Shown here piece after piece: positions 1 to 8,984 of a stretch of DNA of 64,000 nucleotides. The translations under genes were made by a program, and so were the position numbers. This DNA is from Candidatus Rokuibacteriota bacterium (GTDB lineage Bacteria > Methylomirabilota > Methylomirabilia > Rokubacteriales > CSP1-6), in assembly GCA_003220225.1 (NCBI GenBank), contig QHRU01000034.1, positions 48,267 to 112,266 on the forward strand. Direction: 5' to 3'. The notes below the pieces were generated by a model. The model was not told the DNA's origin, did not search any database, and saw only the letters and a list, made by a program, of their open reading frames with translations. Positions within the stretch are counted from its first letter, which is position 1. Every line of letters starts with the position of its first letter.

Positions 1-37
1 ACGCTCCGGCCGGACTTCATCGTATGATCGGAGTCGC

Positions 38-1654
38 GTGAGCGAAGCGACCCGGTGGCCCGAGACCCGCGTACGGCACGGAGCCGTCGCCACCCCTCAC
101 GCTCTCGCCTCCGATGCCGGCCTCGAGATCCTCCGGGCCGGCGGCAACGCCGTTGACGCCGCCATCGCCGCCGCCGCCACGCTCGCCGTCGTCTCTCCGC
201 ACATGAACGGCGTCGGCGGCGACAACGTGTGGCTCATCCACGACGCCGTGCGCGGCCGCCTCCGCGCGCTCAACGCCGCCGGCCGCTCCGCCGCCGCCGC
301 CGACCTCGAGGACTACCGCGCGCGCTTCGGGACGTCGATCCCCGCGCGCGGCGGCGCCGCCGCCCTCACCGTGCCCGGCGCGGTCTCCGGCTGGTGGGCG
401 GCGCACCGGTACAGCCGTGAGGTGATGACGTCGCCGGTCGCCTGGGCGACCCTCCTCGAGCGCGCGATCGGCCACGCCCGCGACGGCATCGACGTCTCGG
501 CGGGCCAGCGACGGGTAACGGCGGCGACGCCGGCGCTGTTCGACGCCCGGGCGGATGACGACGTGCGGCGCACGCTCTGGCCGCTCTACCATCCCGAGCG
601 CTTCGCCGACGGCCGGCTCACGCAGCCCGCGCTGGCCGCCACGCTGAGCGCCGTCGCGCGCGGCGGCGCCGACGAGTTCTATCGCGGCCCGCTCGGGCAG
701 CGGCTGGCCGCCGGCGCCGCCGGCGTCGGCAGCCCGCTGACCGTGGACGACCTCGCCAAGCACGAGGCGGCCTGGGCGGAGCCGCTGCGGCTGCCATACC
801 GCGGCGGCGAGGCCGCGAGCGTTCCGCCGCCGACGCAGGGCTTCGCGGCCCTCGCGATCCTCGGCCTCCTCGAGGGCTTCGACCTCGCGTCGCTGGACGA
901 CGCCGACCTCGTGCACCTGACGGTCGAGGCCACGAAGCTCGCGTTCGAGGACCGCGACCGCTGGCTCACGGATCCTGACGTCGTGGACGTGCCGGTGGCG
1001 GTCGCCCTCGATCGCGAGCGGCTCACCGAGCGCCGGCGTCTCATTTCCCGGCGCGCCGCACGCAGGGTCGACGGGCCACCCGCCGCGGGCGACACGGTCG
1101 CCGTCATGACGGCGGACCACGCGGGCAACGCCGTCTCGATGATCCAGAGCCTCTACCACGAGTTCGGCGCCGGCGTGGTGGCCGGCGAGACCGGCGTGCT
1201 GCTGCAGAACCGCGGCGCGTTCTTCTCGCTGGACCCGACGCATCCGAACCGCCTGGCGCCGCGCAAGCGGACGGCCACGACGTTGATCCCGTCGATGTAC
1301 CTCGTCGGGGGCCGGCCGCGCTTCGTCTACGGCACGATGGGCGGCGAGGGCCAGCCGCAGACCCAGGCGGCGCTCGTCGCCCGACTGGTGGACCGCGGGC
1401 TCGGGCCGCAGGCGGCGGTGGAGGCGCCGCGGTGGCTGTTCGGTCGCACGTGGGGCGAGCCGACGAAGGCGCTGCGGCTCGAGTCGCGCTTCGACGATGC
1501 GGTGGCCGAGCGCCTTCGCGAGCGCGGCCACCAGGTGCAGGTCGTGGAGCCGTGGAGCGATCTCATGGGCCACGCCCAGGCCATCGCGCTCGACACCGAT
1601 GGTCTGCGTGCGGGCTCCGACCCCCGCGCCGATGGCGCGGCGAAAGGCTGGTGA
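38..1654 (+). CDS. gamma-glutamyltransferase-like Ntn hydrolase
   Basis: This 538-residue protein has the gamma-glutamyltranspeptidase fold signature from the N-terminus: the ILRAGGNAVDAAIAAA stretch near residues 30-45 and GVGGD around 58-62. The predicted autoprocessing and catalytic threonine is Thr353 in GDTVAVMT, with the MIQSLYHEFG segment behind it that shapes the small subunit. Family members cleave gamma-glutamyl amides such as glutathione; the actual substrate cannot be read from sequence. I see no signal peptide from the GTG at 38, so a cytoplasmic location is likely, but the frame stays open to the window edge. The stop overlaps the region just before the methyltransferase start (ATG at 1657), so the two are probably co-transcribed. 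Confidence 0.88.
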   Translation: MSEATRWPETRVRHGAVATPHALASDAGLEILRAGGNAVDAAIAAAATLAVVSPHMNGVGGDNVWLIHDAVRGRLRALNAAGRSAAAADLEDYRARFGTSIPARGGAAALTVPGAVSGWWAAHRYSREVMTSPVAWATLLERAIGHARDGIDVSAGQRRVTAATPALFDARADDDVRRTLWPLYHPERFADGRLTQPALAATLSAVARGGADEFYRGPLGQRLAAGAAGVGSPLTVDDLAKHEAAWAEPLRLPYRGGEAASVPPPTQGFAALAILGLLEGFDLASLDDADLVHLTVEATKLAFEDRDRWLTDPDVVDVPVAVALDRERLTERRRLISRRAARRVDGPPAAGDTVAVMTADHAGNAVSMIQSLYHEFGAGVVAGETGVLLQNRGAFFSLDPTHPNRLAPRKRTATTLIPSMYLVGGRPRFVYGTMGGEGQPQTQAALVARLVDRGLGPQAAVEAPRWLFGRTWGEPTKALRLESRFDDAVAERLRERGHQVQVVEPWSDLMGHAQAIALDTDGLRAGSDPRADGAAKGW

Positions 1655-1656
1655 CT

Positions 1657-2439
1657 ATGTCCGCGTGGCGGTGGGGTGTCTACCGGGTCTCGTACTACAT
1701 CGGCAGGGGCCTGATCCGCGCGGCGCGCATCCTCGCCTACGCGACGGCGGGCGTGCTCACGCGCAAGGAGCTCGGGCGCGCGGCGGCGGGACGCTGGAGC
1801 GACTTCGGGATCGACGAGACCTACGTCCTCTCGGGACTCTTCACCTGGGAGGAGAACTTCTACTTCCGATTCCTCAAGCCGGACGATCACATCCTCATCG
1901 TCGGCGCCGGCTCCGGTCGCGACCTGATCGGCCTGCGCCGCGCCGGATATCGCGCGGACGGTCTCGAGCCGTCGGCGTCGGCGGTCGCTCTCGCGCGCGC
2001 CATGTGCGCGACGGCGGGGGTCGAGGCGGATTTCCACGTCGGCTGGATCGAGACGACACCGATCACCGAGAAGTACGACGTCTTCATCTTCTCCTGGTAC
2101 TGCTACAGCTACATCCCCGATCGCGGGACGCGCGTCGGCGCGCTGCGCGCGGCCAGCAAGCACCTGGCGCCCGGCGGGCGCATCATCCTGAGCTACACCG
2201 TGACCGAGCCGGTGACACGGTACCTGCCGCGCGCGGTCGCCGCCCGCGTCGGCCGGCTCGCGGGAGCCGACTGGACGCCGCTGCCCACCGACATCATCAT
2301 GTTCGAGCACGGGGGTCTGCACTTCGAGCACCAGTTCCTGCCCGGCGAGATCGAGTACGAGGTGCAGGAGGCGGGGCTGCGCATCGCCGCGCACCAGGTG
2401 GGCGACGACGGGCTGATCATGCTCATGGCGGACGACTGA
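1657..2439 (+). CDS. class I SAM-dependent methyltransferase
   Basis: The 260-residue protein carries a Rossmann methyltransferase motif I, IVGAGSGRDLIG, at about residues 78-90, followed by an acidic LEPS strand end, and a motif IV-like FIFSWYCYSY region. The N-terminal 40 residues contain a hydrophobic, basic segment (YYIGRGLIRAARILAY) that could lie on the membrane. The open frame extends upstream into the preceding gene, but ATG 1657, two bases after the upstream stop, gives the family-like N-terminus. Substrate unknown. It converges on the cytochrome gene with a 17-base 3' overlap. Confidence 0.75.
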   Translation: MSAWRWGVYRVSYYIGRGLIRAARILAYATAGVLTRKELGRAAAGRWSDFGIDETYVLSGLFTWEENFYFRFLKPDDHILIVGAGSGRDLIGLRRAGYRADGLEPSASAVALARAMCATAGVEADFHVGWIETTPITEKYDVFIFSWYCYSYIPDRGTRVGALRAASKHLAPGGRIILSYTVTEPVTRYLPRAVAARVGRLAGADWTPLPTDIIMFEHGGLHFEHQFLPGEIEYEVQEAGLRIAAHQVGDDGLIMLMADD

Positions 2440-3643
2440 ACCCGACCTTCGGGGGGACAAGCGCCTCGAAGACCGTGAAGACCGAGCGGCGCGTCTCGTC
2501 GAGCGCGCGCCGCACGTCGTCCTCGCCGCCGCCCGCGCCCTGGCGGAGCAGCGCCGTGAAAAACGCCGTGTAGAACGCGTCCGGGTAGACGATCACGCTG
2601 AAGCGCGCCGCCGCCGCGCCGCCCTCGAGCGCGCGCGCGTAGGCCAGCTCGGCGCGCTCGCCCGGCGCCAGCCGTGTGTCCGACACTTCCCGCTCGAGAT
2701 CGAGCGTGACCTCGCGGCCGATCCGGCGCTCCACGCGCGTGCCGGCGAGCGCGCGCCCCGCGGCGTCCACCAGCTCGGCGCGCAGGAGCACGAGCGGCGT
2801 GACGTACGTCGGAAACCGGTGGCCGACGCCGCTGTTCTCGACGACGAGTCGCGCGGCCACCGTCCCCGCGGCGTGCGGCGGGGTCTCGACGAGCGTGATC
2901 GTGAGGCCGCCGCGCACCATGTCGGCGTCGTGGATGCCGCGCCAGAGATGACGGCGGTCCGGCATGTGGCAGTCCTGGCACTGCACGCCCGCGGCCGCGA
3001 AGCGGCTCGCCTTCCACTCCGCGTAGGTGTTCTCGAGCAGCGTGCCGTTCAGCGCGTAGCCCTCGGGGCCGAACTGGTGGCAGCCGCGGCAGAACTCCGA
3101 GGCCAGATAGGCGGGCGTACGCGTCACCCCGCCGTGCGGCAGCGTCTCGCGCGGCGCCGCGGCGGCGAGCGAGCCGTCGCGCCGCGGTGGACCGAAGCGC
3201 TCGTGGCCGCGGACGTGGCACGCCGCGCACGGGATCCCGCGCGCGCGCAGCGCCGGGTCGAAGGCGGGGTTCCGGGCGAGCGCGCCGGGCACGAGCGGCG
3301 CCTGCTCGGCGAGCGGCGCGTGGCAGTTCTGGCAGGCGAGGGCCGCCGCCGGCTCGCGTACGAGCAGCTCGGCGAGCTGGCCGGCCACGCCCGGGCCCAT
3401 GGCCGCCGCGTGCGTGCTCGTGCGCCAGTCGGCGAGCTGCGCGGGATGACACGTGCCGCACGCCTCGGGGGCCAGCGACGCCTCGAGCGGCGTGAAGCGC
3501 GCCGGCGGCGGTCCCTGCGCGGCCAGCGGCACGCGCCAGTGGCGCGCGACGAACGACTCGACGGACTCCGCGCGCGCGCCGAGCGCGCCCGCGGCGCAGC
3601 CCGCGACGAGCAGAGCCCACGCTGGCCACGCGCGCGATCGCAT
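2423..3643 (-). CDS. multiheme c-type cytochrome (five CxxCH motifs)
   Basis: The protein has an N-terminal export signal (hydrophobic ALLVAGCAAGALGARA) and five CxxCH haem-attachment motifs in order: CGTCH, CQNCH, CAACH, CRGCH and CQDCH. Their spacing resembles the cytochrome c554/c552-type multihaem fold, and the C-terminal third is a beta-rich, haem-free domain. The motifs and signal place it in the periplasm as an electron carrier or nitrogen/sulfur-oxide redox protein; no partner reductase is adjacent. Length is about 406 residues from ATG 3643. An ATG 12 bases upstream (3655) would add four residues and cannot be excluded. Confidence 0.82.
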   Translation of the reverse strand: MRSRAWPAWALLVAGCAAGALGARAESVESFVARHWRVPLAAQGPPPARFTPLEASLAPEACGTCHPAQLADWRTSTHAAAMGPGVAGQLAELLVREPAAALACQNCHAPLAEQAPLVPGALARNPAFDPALRARGIPCAACHVRGHERFGPPRRDGSLAAAAPRETLPHGGVTRTPAYLASEFCRGCHQFGPEGYALNGTLLENTYAEWKASRFAAAGVQCQDCHMPDRRHLWRGIHDADMVRGGLTITLVETPPHAAGTVAARLVVENSGVGHRFPTYVTPLVLLRAELVDAAGRALAGTRVERRIGREVTLDLEREVSDTRLAPGERAELAYARALEGGAAAARFSVIVYPDAFYTAFFTALLRQGAGGGEDDVRRALDETRRSVFTVFEALVPPKVGFSRPP

Positions 3644-3677
3644 GGGCACCACCATAGCAGGCGGCTAGAATGCTGCC

Positions 3678-4502
3678 ATGCGCATCCGTGAGATCACCGG
3701 CATCGGCTGGCGCGCGGACGCCGCGCTGCGCGGCGGCCACGGTGAGGCGCGCGTGCTGGCCGTGCTGTCCACGTCGATCTACGTCGACGCCGGCGGCGAG
3801 GTGCTCTGGGTCGGCGCGCGCGACGCGACGCCGCACGCGCGCGCGATCCACGCCAGCCGAACGCCCGACGGCTGCGACGCCGGCGCTCGTGTGAGCGTGG
3901 CGCTGCCGACGGATGCCCGGCCATGGCGTCCCGACGACGCGCCGTCGACCGCGGAGGCGGCGGCGGCGCTGCGGCGCGGCGCCGCGCGGCTCGCCGCCCG
4001 CGCGGCCGCGCTCGGAACACCGCGCGGCTTCGGCGCGTGGCTGCTGGGCGTGCCGCTGGCCTTTCCGCTCGACGGCGCCGGCGCGCGCGCCGACACGCTC
4101 GCGCGCGCCTGTGCCGCCGACGATCCGGCGCGCTCGGCCGAGGCGGCGACGGCGCTGCTCGGCCTCGGGCCCGGGCTCACGCCCGCGGGCGATGACTTCA
4201 CCGGCGGCGCGTTCTTCGCGCGGGCGCTGCTGGCGCGCGCGGGCATCGTGGACGCGGCGGCGTGGCAGGCCGGCGCGTCCGCCGTGAGAACGGCCGCCGC
4301 GCGACTCACCCATCCGATCGGCGCGGCGCTGCTCGGCGACCTGCTCGCCGGCGAGGGCTGGGCGCCGCTGCATGACCTCGCGGCGGCGCTGGCGCGGGAC
4401 GACGAGCCGGCGGCGCTCGACGCCGCGGGGCGGCTCACGCGCCTCGGCCACTCCTCGGGCTGGGACCTGCTCGCGGGCTTCGTGGCCGGCGCCCGTGCCT
4501 GA
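3678..4502 (+). CDS. DUF2877 protein, AllH-like
   Basis: The 274-residue protein contains the DUF2877 signature LLGLGPGLTPAGDDF at about residues 156-170, plus the C-terminal GHSSGWDLLAGFV motif. In enterobacteria a DUF2877 protein (AllH, formerly YlbF) is a subunit of the AllFGH oxamate carbamoyltransferase that ends anaerobic allantoin breakdown. Here neither AllF/FdrA nor AllG lies next to it, so only a family-level call is justified. It starts 34 bases from the divergent cytochrome start and is followed after 75 bases by the aminopeptidase. Confidence 0.72.
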   Translation: MRIREITGIGWRADAALRGGHGEARVLAVLSTSIYVDAGGEVLWVGARDATPHARAIHASRTPDGCDAGARVSVALPTDARPWRPDDAPSTAEAAAALRRGAARLAARAAALGTPRGFGAWLLGVPLAFPLDGAGARADTLARACAADDPARSAEAATALLGLGPGLTPAGDDFTGGAFFARALLARAGIVDAAAWQAGASAVRTAAARLTHPIGAALLGDLLAGEGWAPLHDLAAALARDDEPAALDAAGRLTRLGHSSGWDLLAGFVAGARA

Positions 4503-4577
4503 CGGCACCGGACGTGCGTGCGTAGCCGGGTGGGAGTACAGTAGCGGGGCAGCGCCCATCCCAGCTCGGAGGCATCC

Positions 4578-7142
4578 GTGGATCCCTATCGACTGCCCCG
4601 GACGGCCGTGCCGTCCCGCTACGACCTCCGGCTCGAGCCGGACCTCACGACGCTCACGTTCCGTGGCCAGGAGACCGTCGCCCTCGAGGTGACGGAGAGC
4701 ATCTCGGAGCTCGTCCTCAACGCGATCGAGCTGGCCATCGACTCGGCGAGCCTCGAGAACGACCGCGGCGAGACCATCCGGGCCACGGCGACGATGGACG
4801 AGGCGACCGAGCGCTGCCGGCTGGCGCTCGCCTCGCCGGCCGCGCGCGGGCGGTGGCGGCTGCGGCTGGCCTTCCGCGGAACGCTCAACGACAAGCTGCG
4901 CGGCTTCTATCGCTCGGTCTACAAGGATCCGAGCGGCGTGTCGCGCACGATGGCCGCGACCCAGTTCGAGGCCACCGACGCGCGCCGCGCGTTTCCGTGC
5001 TGGGACGAGCCGTCCTTCAAGGCGGTGTTCGCGGTGACGCTCGCGATCGATCCCGCGCTCACCGCGGTGTCGAACACCTCGATCGTCGGCGAGACGCTGG
5101 AGCACGGCCGCAAGATCGTCCGTTTCGCCGACAGCATCGTCATGTCGACCTACCTCGTCGCCTTCGTCCTCGGCGAGCTCGAACACACGGATCCGACGTA
5201 CGTGGGCCGCGTGCCGCTCAGCGTGTGGTGCGTGCCGGGCAAGAAGCGGCTCGCGAGGTTCGGCCAGGAGATCGGCGCCGCCTCGCTCGCGTTCTTCGAG
5301 GACTACTACGGCCTGCCGTACCCGGGCGACAAGCTCGACCTGCTCGCGATCCCCGACTTCGCCGCCGGCGCCATGGAGAACCTCGGCGCCATCACCTTCC
5401 GGGAGACGGCGCTGCTCGTCGACGAGACGGCGGCGTCGCACGCGGAGCTGGAGCGCGTGGCCGACGTGGTGGCCCACGAGAACGCCCACATGTGGTTCGG
5501 CGACCTCGTCACGATGACGTGGTGGAACGGCATCTGGCTCAACGAAGCCTTCGCCACCTTCATGGAGATGCTCGCCGTCGACGCCTGGAAGCCCGAGTGG
5601 CAGCGCTGGTCGACGTTCGGCGTGTCGCGGGCGGCCGCGCTGTCGCTCGACGGCCTGCACAGCACGCGCCCCATCGAGTTCCCGGTGACCTCGCCGCGCG
5701 ACGCGGACGCGATGTTCGACGTGCTGACCTACGAGAAGGGCGCCTCCGTGCTGCGCATGCTCGAGCAGTACCTGGGCGCCGTCGTGTTCCGCGAGGGCGT
5801 GCGCGACTACCTGCGCACACACAAGTTCGCCAACGCCGACACCGGCGACCTCTGGGCGGCCCTCGGGCGCTCCGGCCAGCAGCCGATCCCGGGCGTCATG
5901 GACGGCTGGATCTTCCGCCCCGGCTATCCGGTCGTGACGGTGAGCCGCGACGCGGGCGGCACGCTCGTGCTGGCGCAGCAGCGCTTCAACTACCTGCGCG
6001 AGCCGCTGCCGCCGGCTCAGGCCGAGCCCGAGCAGCCGTGGCAGGTGCCGATCCAGCTGCGCGTGTACGCGGGGAGCCAGGCGACCGAAGAGCGCGTGCT
6101 GCTCGCCGACCGCGAGGCGCGGCTGCGCGCGGGCGCCGGCGCGGAGGCGGTGGTGGCGAACGCCGGTGGCCACGGCTTCTATCGCGTGCGCTACGCGCCC
6201 GACTTGCTGGACGCGCTGCTGCGGCAGCTCGGGCGGCTGGCGCCGATCGAGCGCTTCAACCTCGTCAACGACGCGTGGGCGCTGGCGGTGGCGGGGCTGA
6301 TGCCGCTGACGGCCTACCTCGACCTCACCGCGCGGTTCCGCGAGGAGCGCGACCGCAACGTGTGGTCGGTGCTCACGAGCTCGCTCTACGCGCTCAACCG
6401 GCTGGTGGAGCCCGGCGACCGGCGGCGGCTCGAGGCCCTCGTGCGCGACCGCGTGAGCCCGGCCTTCACCGCGCTCGGCTGGACGCCGCGCCCCGGCGAG
6501 GACGAGCTGACCCGCCAGCTGCGGGGCGACCTCGTGCGCGCGCTCGGGATCGTCGGTAACGATCCGGGCGTGCGGGCGCGCGCAGCCGAGGTGTACCGCG
6601 CGTCCCTGGCCGATCCCGGGGCCGTCGATCCCAACGTGCTGCCCGCCGTCATCGCGGTACTGGCGCACGCGGGCGACGCCGCGCGCTACGAGGAATTCCT
6701 CAAGCGCTTTCGCGCGGCGGCCACGCCGCAGGAGGAGCAGCGCTACCTCTACGCGCTGGCCGGCTTCCGCGATCGCGCCCTGGCGCGCCAGACGCTCGAG
6801 CGCGCGATCAACGGCGAGATCCGCACGCAGGACGCGCCGTTCGTCGTGCGGGGCATGCTCATGAGCGTGGACATCCGCGAGCTGGCGTGGGGCTTCGTCA
6901 AGGCCCAATGGGACACGATGGACCGCCTCTACCCCAAGCACGGCATGCGACGGCTGGCCGAGGGCGTGACCGGTCTGGCCACGCCCGCCCTCGAGGAGGA
7001 CGTCCACCGCTTCTTCGCCGAGAAGAAGCCGCAGTTCGGCGGCAAGGTGCTGCAGCAGTACCTCGAGCAGCTGCACGTGGCCGTGGTGGCGCGTGAGCGC
7101 GAGAAGGCCGCGCTGAGCGCCTACCTCTCCAAGTTCGCCTGA
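4578..7142 (+). CDS. M1 family zinc aminopeptidase
   Basis: The 854-residue protein is a puromycin-sensitive/ERAP-type M1 aminopeptidase. The GAMEN exopeptidase motif lies near residue 265. The zinc site HENAH is His300-Glu301-His304, with the third ligand Glu323 in NEAFATF at the canonical spacing. A YEKGASVLRML segment supplies the transition-state tyrosine, and an ERAP1-C-like helical domain fills the C-terminal half. It removes N-terminal residues from peptides, and without a signal peptide it acts in the cytoplasm. The GTG start at 4578 is supported by a GGAGG ribosome-binding site at about 4568-4572. Confidence 0.93.
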   Translation: MDPYRLPRTAVPSRYDLRLEPDLTTLTFRGQETVALEVTESISELVLNAIELAIDSASLENDRGETIRATATMDEATERCRLALASPAARGRWRLRLAFRGTLNDKLRGFYRSVYKDPSGVSRTMAATQFEATDARRAFPCWDEPSFKAVFAVTLAIDPALTAVSNTSIVGETLEHGRKIVRFADSIVMSTYLVAFVLGELEHTDPTYVGRVPLSVWCVPGKKRLARFGQEIGAASLAFFEDYYGLPYPGDKLDLLAIPDFAAGAMENLGAITFRETALLVDETAASHAELERVADVVAHENAHMWFGDLVTMTWWNGIWLNEAFATFMEMLAVDAWKPEWQRWSTFGVSRAAALSLDGLHSTRPIEFPVTSPRDADAMFDVLTYEKGASVLRMLEQYLGAVVFREGVRDYLRTHKFANADTGDLWAALGRSGQQPIPGVMDGWIFRPGYPVVTVSRDAGGTLVLAQQRFNYLREPLPPAQAEPEQPWQVPIQLRVYAGSQATEERVLLADREARLRAGAGAEAVVANAGGHGFYRVRYAPDLLDALLRQLGRLAPIERFNLVNDAWALAVAGLMPLTAYLDLTARFREERDRNVWSVLTSSLYALNRLVEPGDRRRLEALVRDRVSPAFTALGWTPRPGEDELTRQLRGDLVRALGIVGNDPGVRARAAEVYRASLADPGAVDPNVLPAVIAVLAHAGDAARYEEFLKRFRAAATPQEEQRYLYALAGFRDRALARQTLERAINGEIRTQDAPFVVRGMLMSVDIRELAWGFVKAQWDTMDRLYPKHGMRRLAEGVTGLATPALEEDVHRFFAEKKPQFGGKVLQQYLEQLHVAVVAREREKAALSAYLSKFA

Positions 7143-7155
7143 GCCGGAGGCGGTC

Positions 7156-7680
7156 ATGCGCGCTTCGCTCGTGCTCGCGCTGACGCTGGCGCTCCTTCCC
7201 CTCTCCGCCGCCGCGCAGCACGCCGGCCATCAGCACACGCCCGGCGCGCCGTCCGAGGGTCACCTCAAGGCCCAGGCGTGCCTCGACGAGTTCGACGCCG
7301 TCGTGCGCGACGGGCGGGGCTTCGGCCTGGCCTTCGCGGCCGATCAGCACGGCTATCCCGGCCCGATGCACGTCCTCGAGCTGAAGGACCGCCTCGGCCT
7401 GACGCCCGAGCAGGAGGCGCGCGTGCGCGCGCTCATGCACGCGATGTTCGCCGAGTCGCGGCCGAAGAGCGCGCGGCTGCTGGACGCCGAGGCGCGGCTG
7501 CGCGCGCTGTTCGCCGGCGGCGGCGCCGACGAGGCAGCCGTGCGCGCGGCCACGGCCGAGGTCGAGCGTGTACGCGGCGAGGTGCGCCTCGTCCACCTGC
7601 TGGCCCACCTCAAGACGCGCGAGGTGCTGACGGACGCCCAGCGCCGCGCCTACCACGAGGCGCGCTGGCCGGGCCGCTGA
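7156..7680 (+). CDS. periplasmic Spy/CpxP-like helical protein
   Basis: The 174-residue protein starts with a clear Sec signal ([17 protein letters not shown]) followed by a His-rich stretch (HAGHQHT). The mature part contains [15 protein letters not shown], the LTxxQ-type motif of the Spy/CpxP/zinc-resistance-associated helical family, and a second helix ending in [12 protein letters not shown]. Family members are periplasmic chaperones or metal-stress proteins. It follows the aminopeptidase by 13 bases with its own GGAGG site, so it is probably co-transcribed. Function is family-level only. Confidence 0.7.
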   Translation: MRASLVLALTLALLPLSAAAQHAGHQHTPGAPSEGHLKAQACLDEFDAVVRDGRGFGLAFAADQHGYPGPMHVLELKDRLGLTPEQEARVRALMHAMFAESRPKSARLLDAEARLRALFAGGGADEAAVRAATAEVERVRGEVRLVHLLAHLKTREVLTDAQRRAYHEARWPGR

Positions 7681-7681
7681 C

Positions 7682-8917
7682 TCACCCGCGGAGGTCGACG
7701 CCGAGCACGACGGAGGCGAGGCGGCCGAGCCCGAAGCTGATGAGCCCGGAGGCGGCGGCCAGCACCGCGACCTCGAGCCCCGAGCGCAGCGCCGAGACGC
7801 CGGCCACGCGCGCCTTGAGGACGCCGACGCAGAAGAGCGCGACGAGCGTCAGCGCGGCCGAGAGCCCCAGCGCCGCCAGCCCCTGCGTGACCATGAACGG
7901 CAGCAGCGGCACGACGGAGGCGCCGCCGAACGCGACCGCCATCACCAGCGCGTCCCGCACGGGCGCGCCGAGCCGCTGCGGTGCCAGGCCGAGCTCGAAG
8001 ATCGCGAGCGCGGACAGCAAGATGTCGGGATGGCGGCCGATGCGCCGCGCCACCTCCGCCGCTTCCGCGCGGGCCATGCCGCGGGCGGCCAGCGCCGCGA
8101 TCAGCTCGGCGATCTCCTCGCCCGCGTGGTCGCGGATCTCGCGGCGCTCGCGGGCCAGCTCGCGCTCGTAGAGCTGCCGCTGCGCGCGCGACGACAGGAA
8201 CGTGCCGATGGACATCGAGAGCACGCCCGCCATCGCGGAGACGGCGCCGCCGAGGAGCACGACGAGGGGGCCGACGCCCGCGGCGGCGAGCCCGGCCACC
8301 ACCGCGAACGTCGAGACGAGACCGTCCTGCGCCCCGAACACGACCTCGCGAATGGAGCCCAGCCGCTCGATGCGCTTGGGCTCCGTGTCGAGCTCCGACA
8401 TGTGGGCGCGGCCGTCCATGCGGCGCATGGTGGCCGCCATCACTCCGCCGCCTGCCGACACCGCGCCCTCTGCGCGACGCGCGGGTGCCGCCGTGGCGGC
8501 GGCGATCGCCGGCGCCGGGGCCGGCGCCCTGCCGTCGAAGGTCGCCAGCGCGTGGCGGAACATGTCGCGGTGGTGGCGCTCGCGCTCGAGCGCGAGCCGG
8601 AACGAGGCGGCCGCGTCGGCACGCCCGTCCTCCTCGGCCTCGCGGATCATGCGCGGCAGCGTGACGTCGATCTCCTGCATCTCGCCCGTCGCCGCGGTGA
8701 CGAGGTTCTCGCGCGTGGACGCGACGGCGCCCATCGCCCGCAGGTGCTCGAGGGCGTGGATCGTCTCGGCGCCGGCCGCCTCGAAGAACAGCTGGGCGAC
8801 GTCCGCCCGGCCCTCGGCCAGCGCCCGGATCCCGTAGGCGAGATAGCGACGGTTGGCGTCGGCCTCGCCCGCGAGCGCGACCTGGAGGTTCGCGTCCGTG
8901 CGGCTCGCTGGTGGCAT
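7682..8917 (-). CDS. ferritin-like/rubrerythrin domain fused to VIT1/CCC1 transporter (MbfA type)
   Basis: The 411-residue protein has two parts. Residues 1-140 form a ferritin-like four-helix domain with diiron ligands: Glu in [14 protein letters not shown] in AETIHALEH, a glutamate in TGEMQE, and an ERERHH helix. After an Ala-rich linker, residues 200-411 form a VIT1/CCC1 iron/manganese transporter with the [15 protein letters not shown] signature and about five membrane helices. In rhizobial MbfA, the same architecture exports iron. ATG 8917 is chosen because the ferritin domain begins there; the longer open frame upstream overlaps the divergent protease gene. The 67-base gap to that gene should hold both promoters. 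Confidence 0.88.
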   Translation of the reverse strand: MPPASRTDANLQVALAGEADANRRYLAYGIRALAEGRADVAQLFFEAAGAETIHALEHLRAMGAVASTRENLVTAATGEMQEIDVTLPRMIREAEEDGRADAAASFRLALERERHHRDMFRHALATFDGRAPAPAPAIAAATAAPARRAEGAVSAGGGVMAATMRRMDGRAHMSELDTEPKRIERLGSIREVVFGAQDGLVSTFAVVAGLAAAGVGPLVVLLGGAVSAMAGVLSMSIGTFLSSRAQRQLYERELARERREIRDHAGEEIAELIAALAARGMARAEAAEVARRIGRHPDILLSALAIFELGLAPQRLGAPVRDALVMAVAFGGASVVPLLPFMVTQGLAALGLSAALTLVALFCVGVLKARVAGVSALRSGLEVAVLAAASGLISFGLGRLASVVLGVDLRG

Positions 8918-8984
8918 GCGCGCATTGTACTCGGCGGGGCGCCGCTTTGTGTGGCGCCCGGCTCCCGTGATAGGTTCACGAGCG

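Noticed and set aside
2193..7157. A 1654-codon open frame on the minus strand
   Set aside because: It is antisense to the cytochrome (partly), DUF2877 and M1 aminopeptidase genes. It is low-complexity Arg/Ala/Gly-rich and exists because of high GC third positions.
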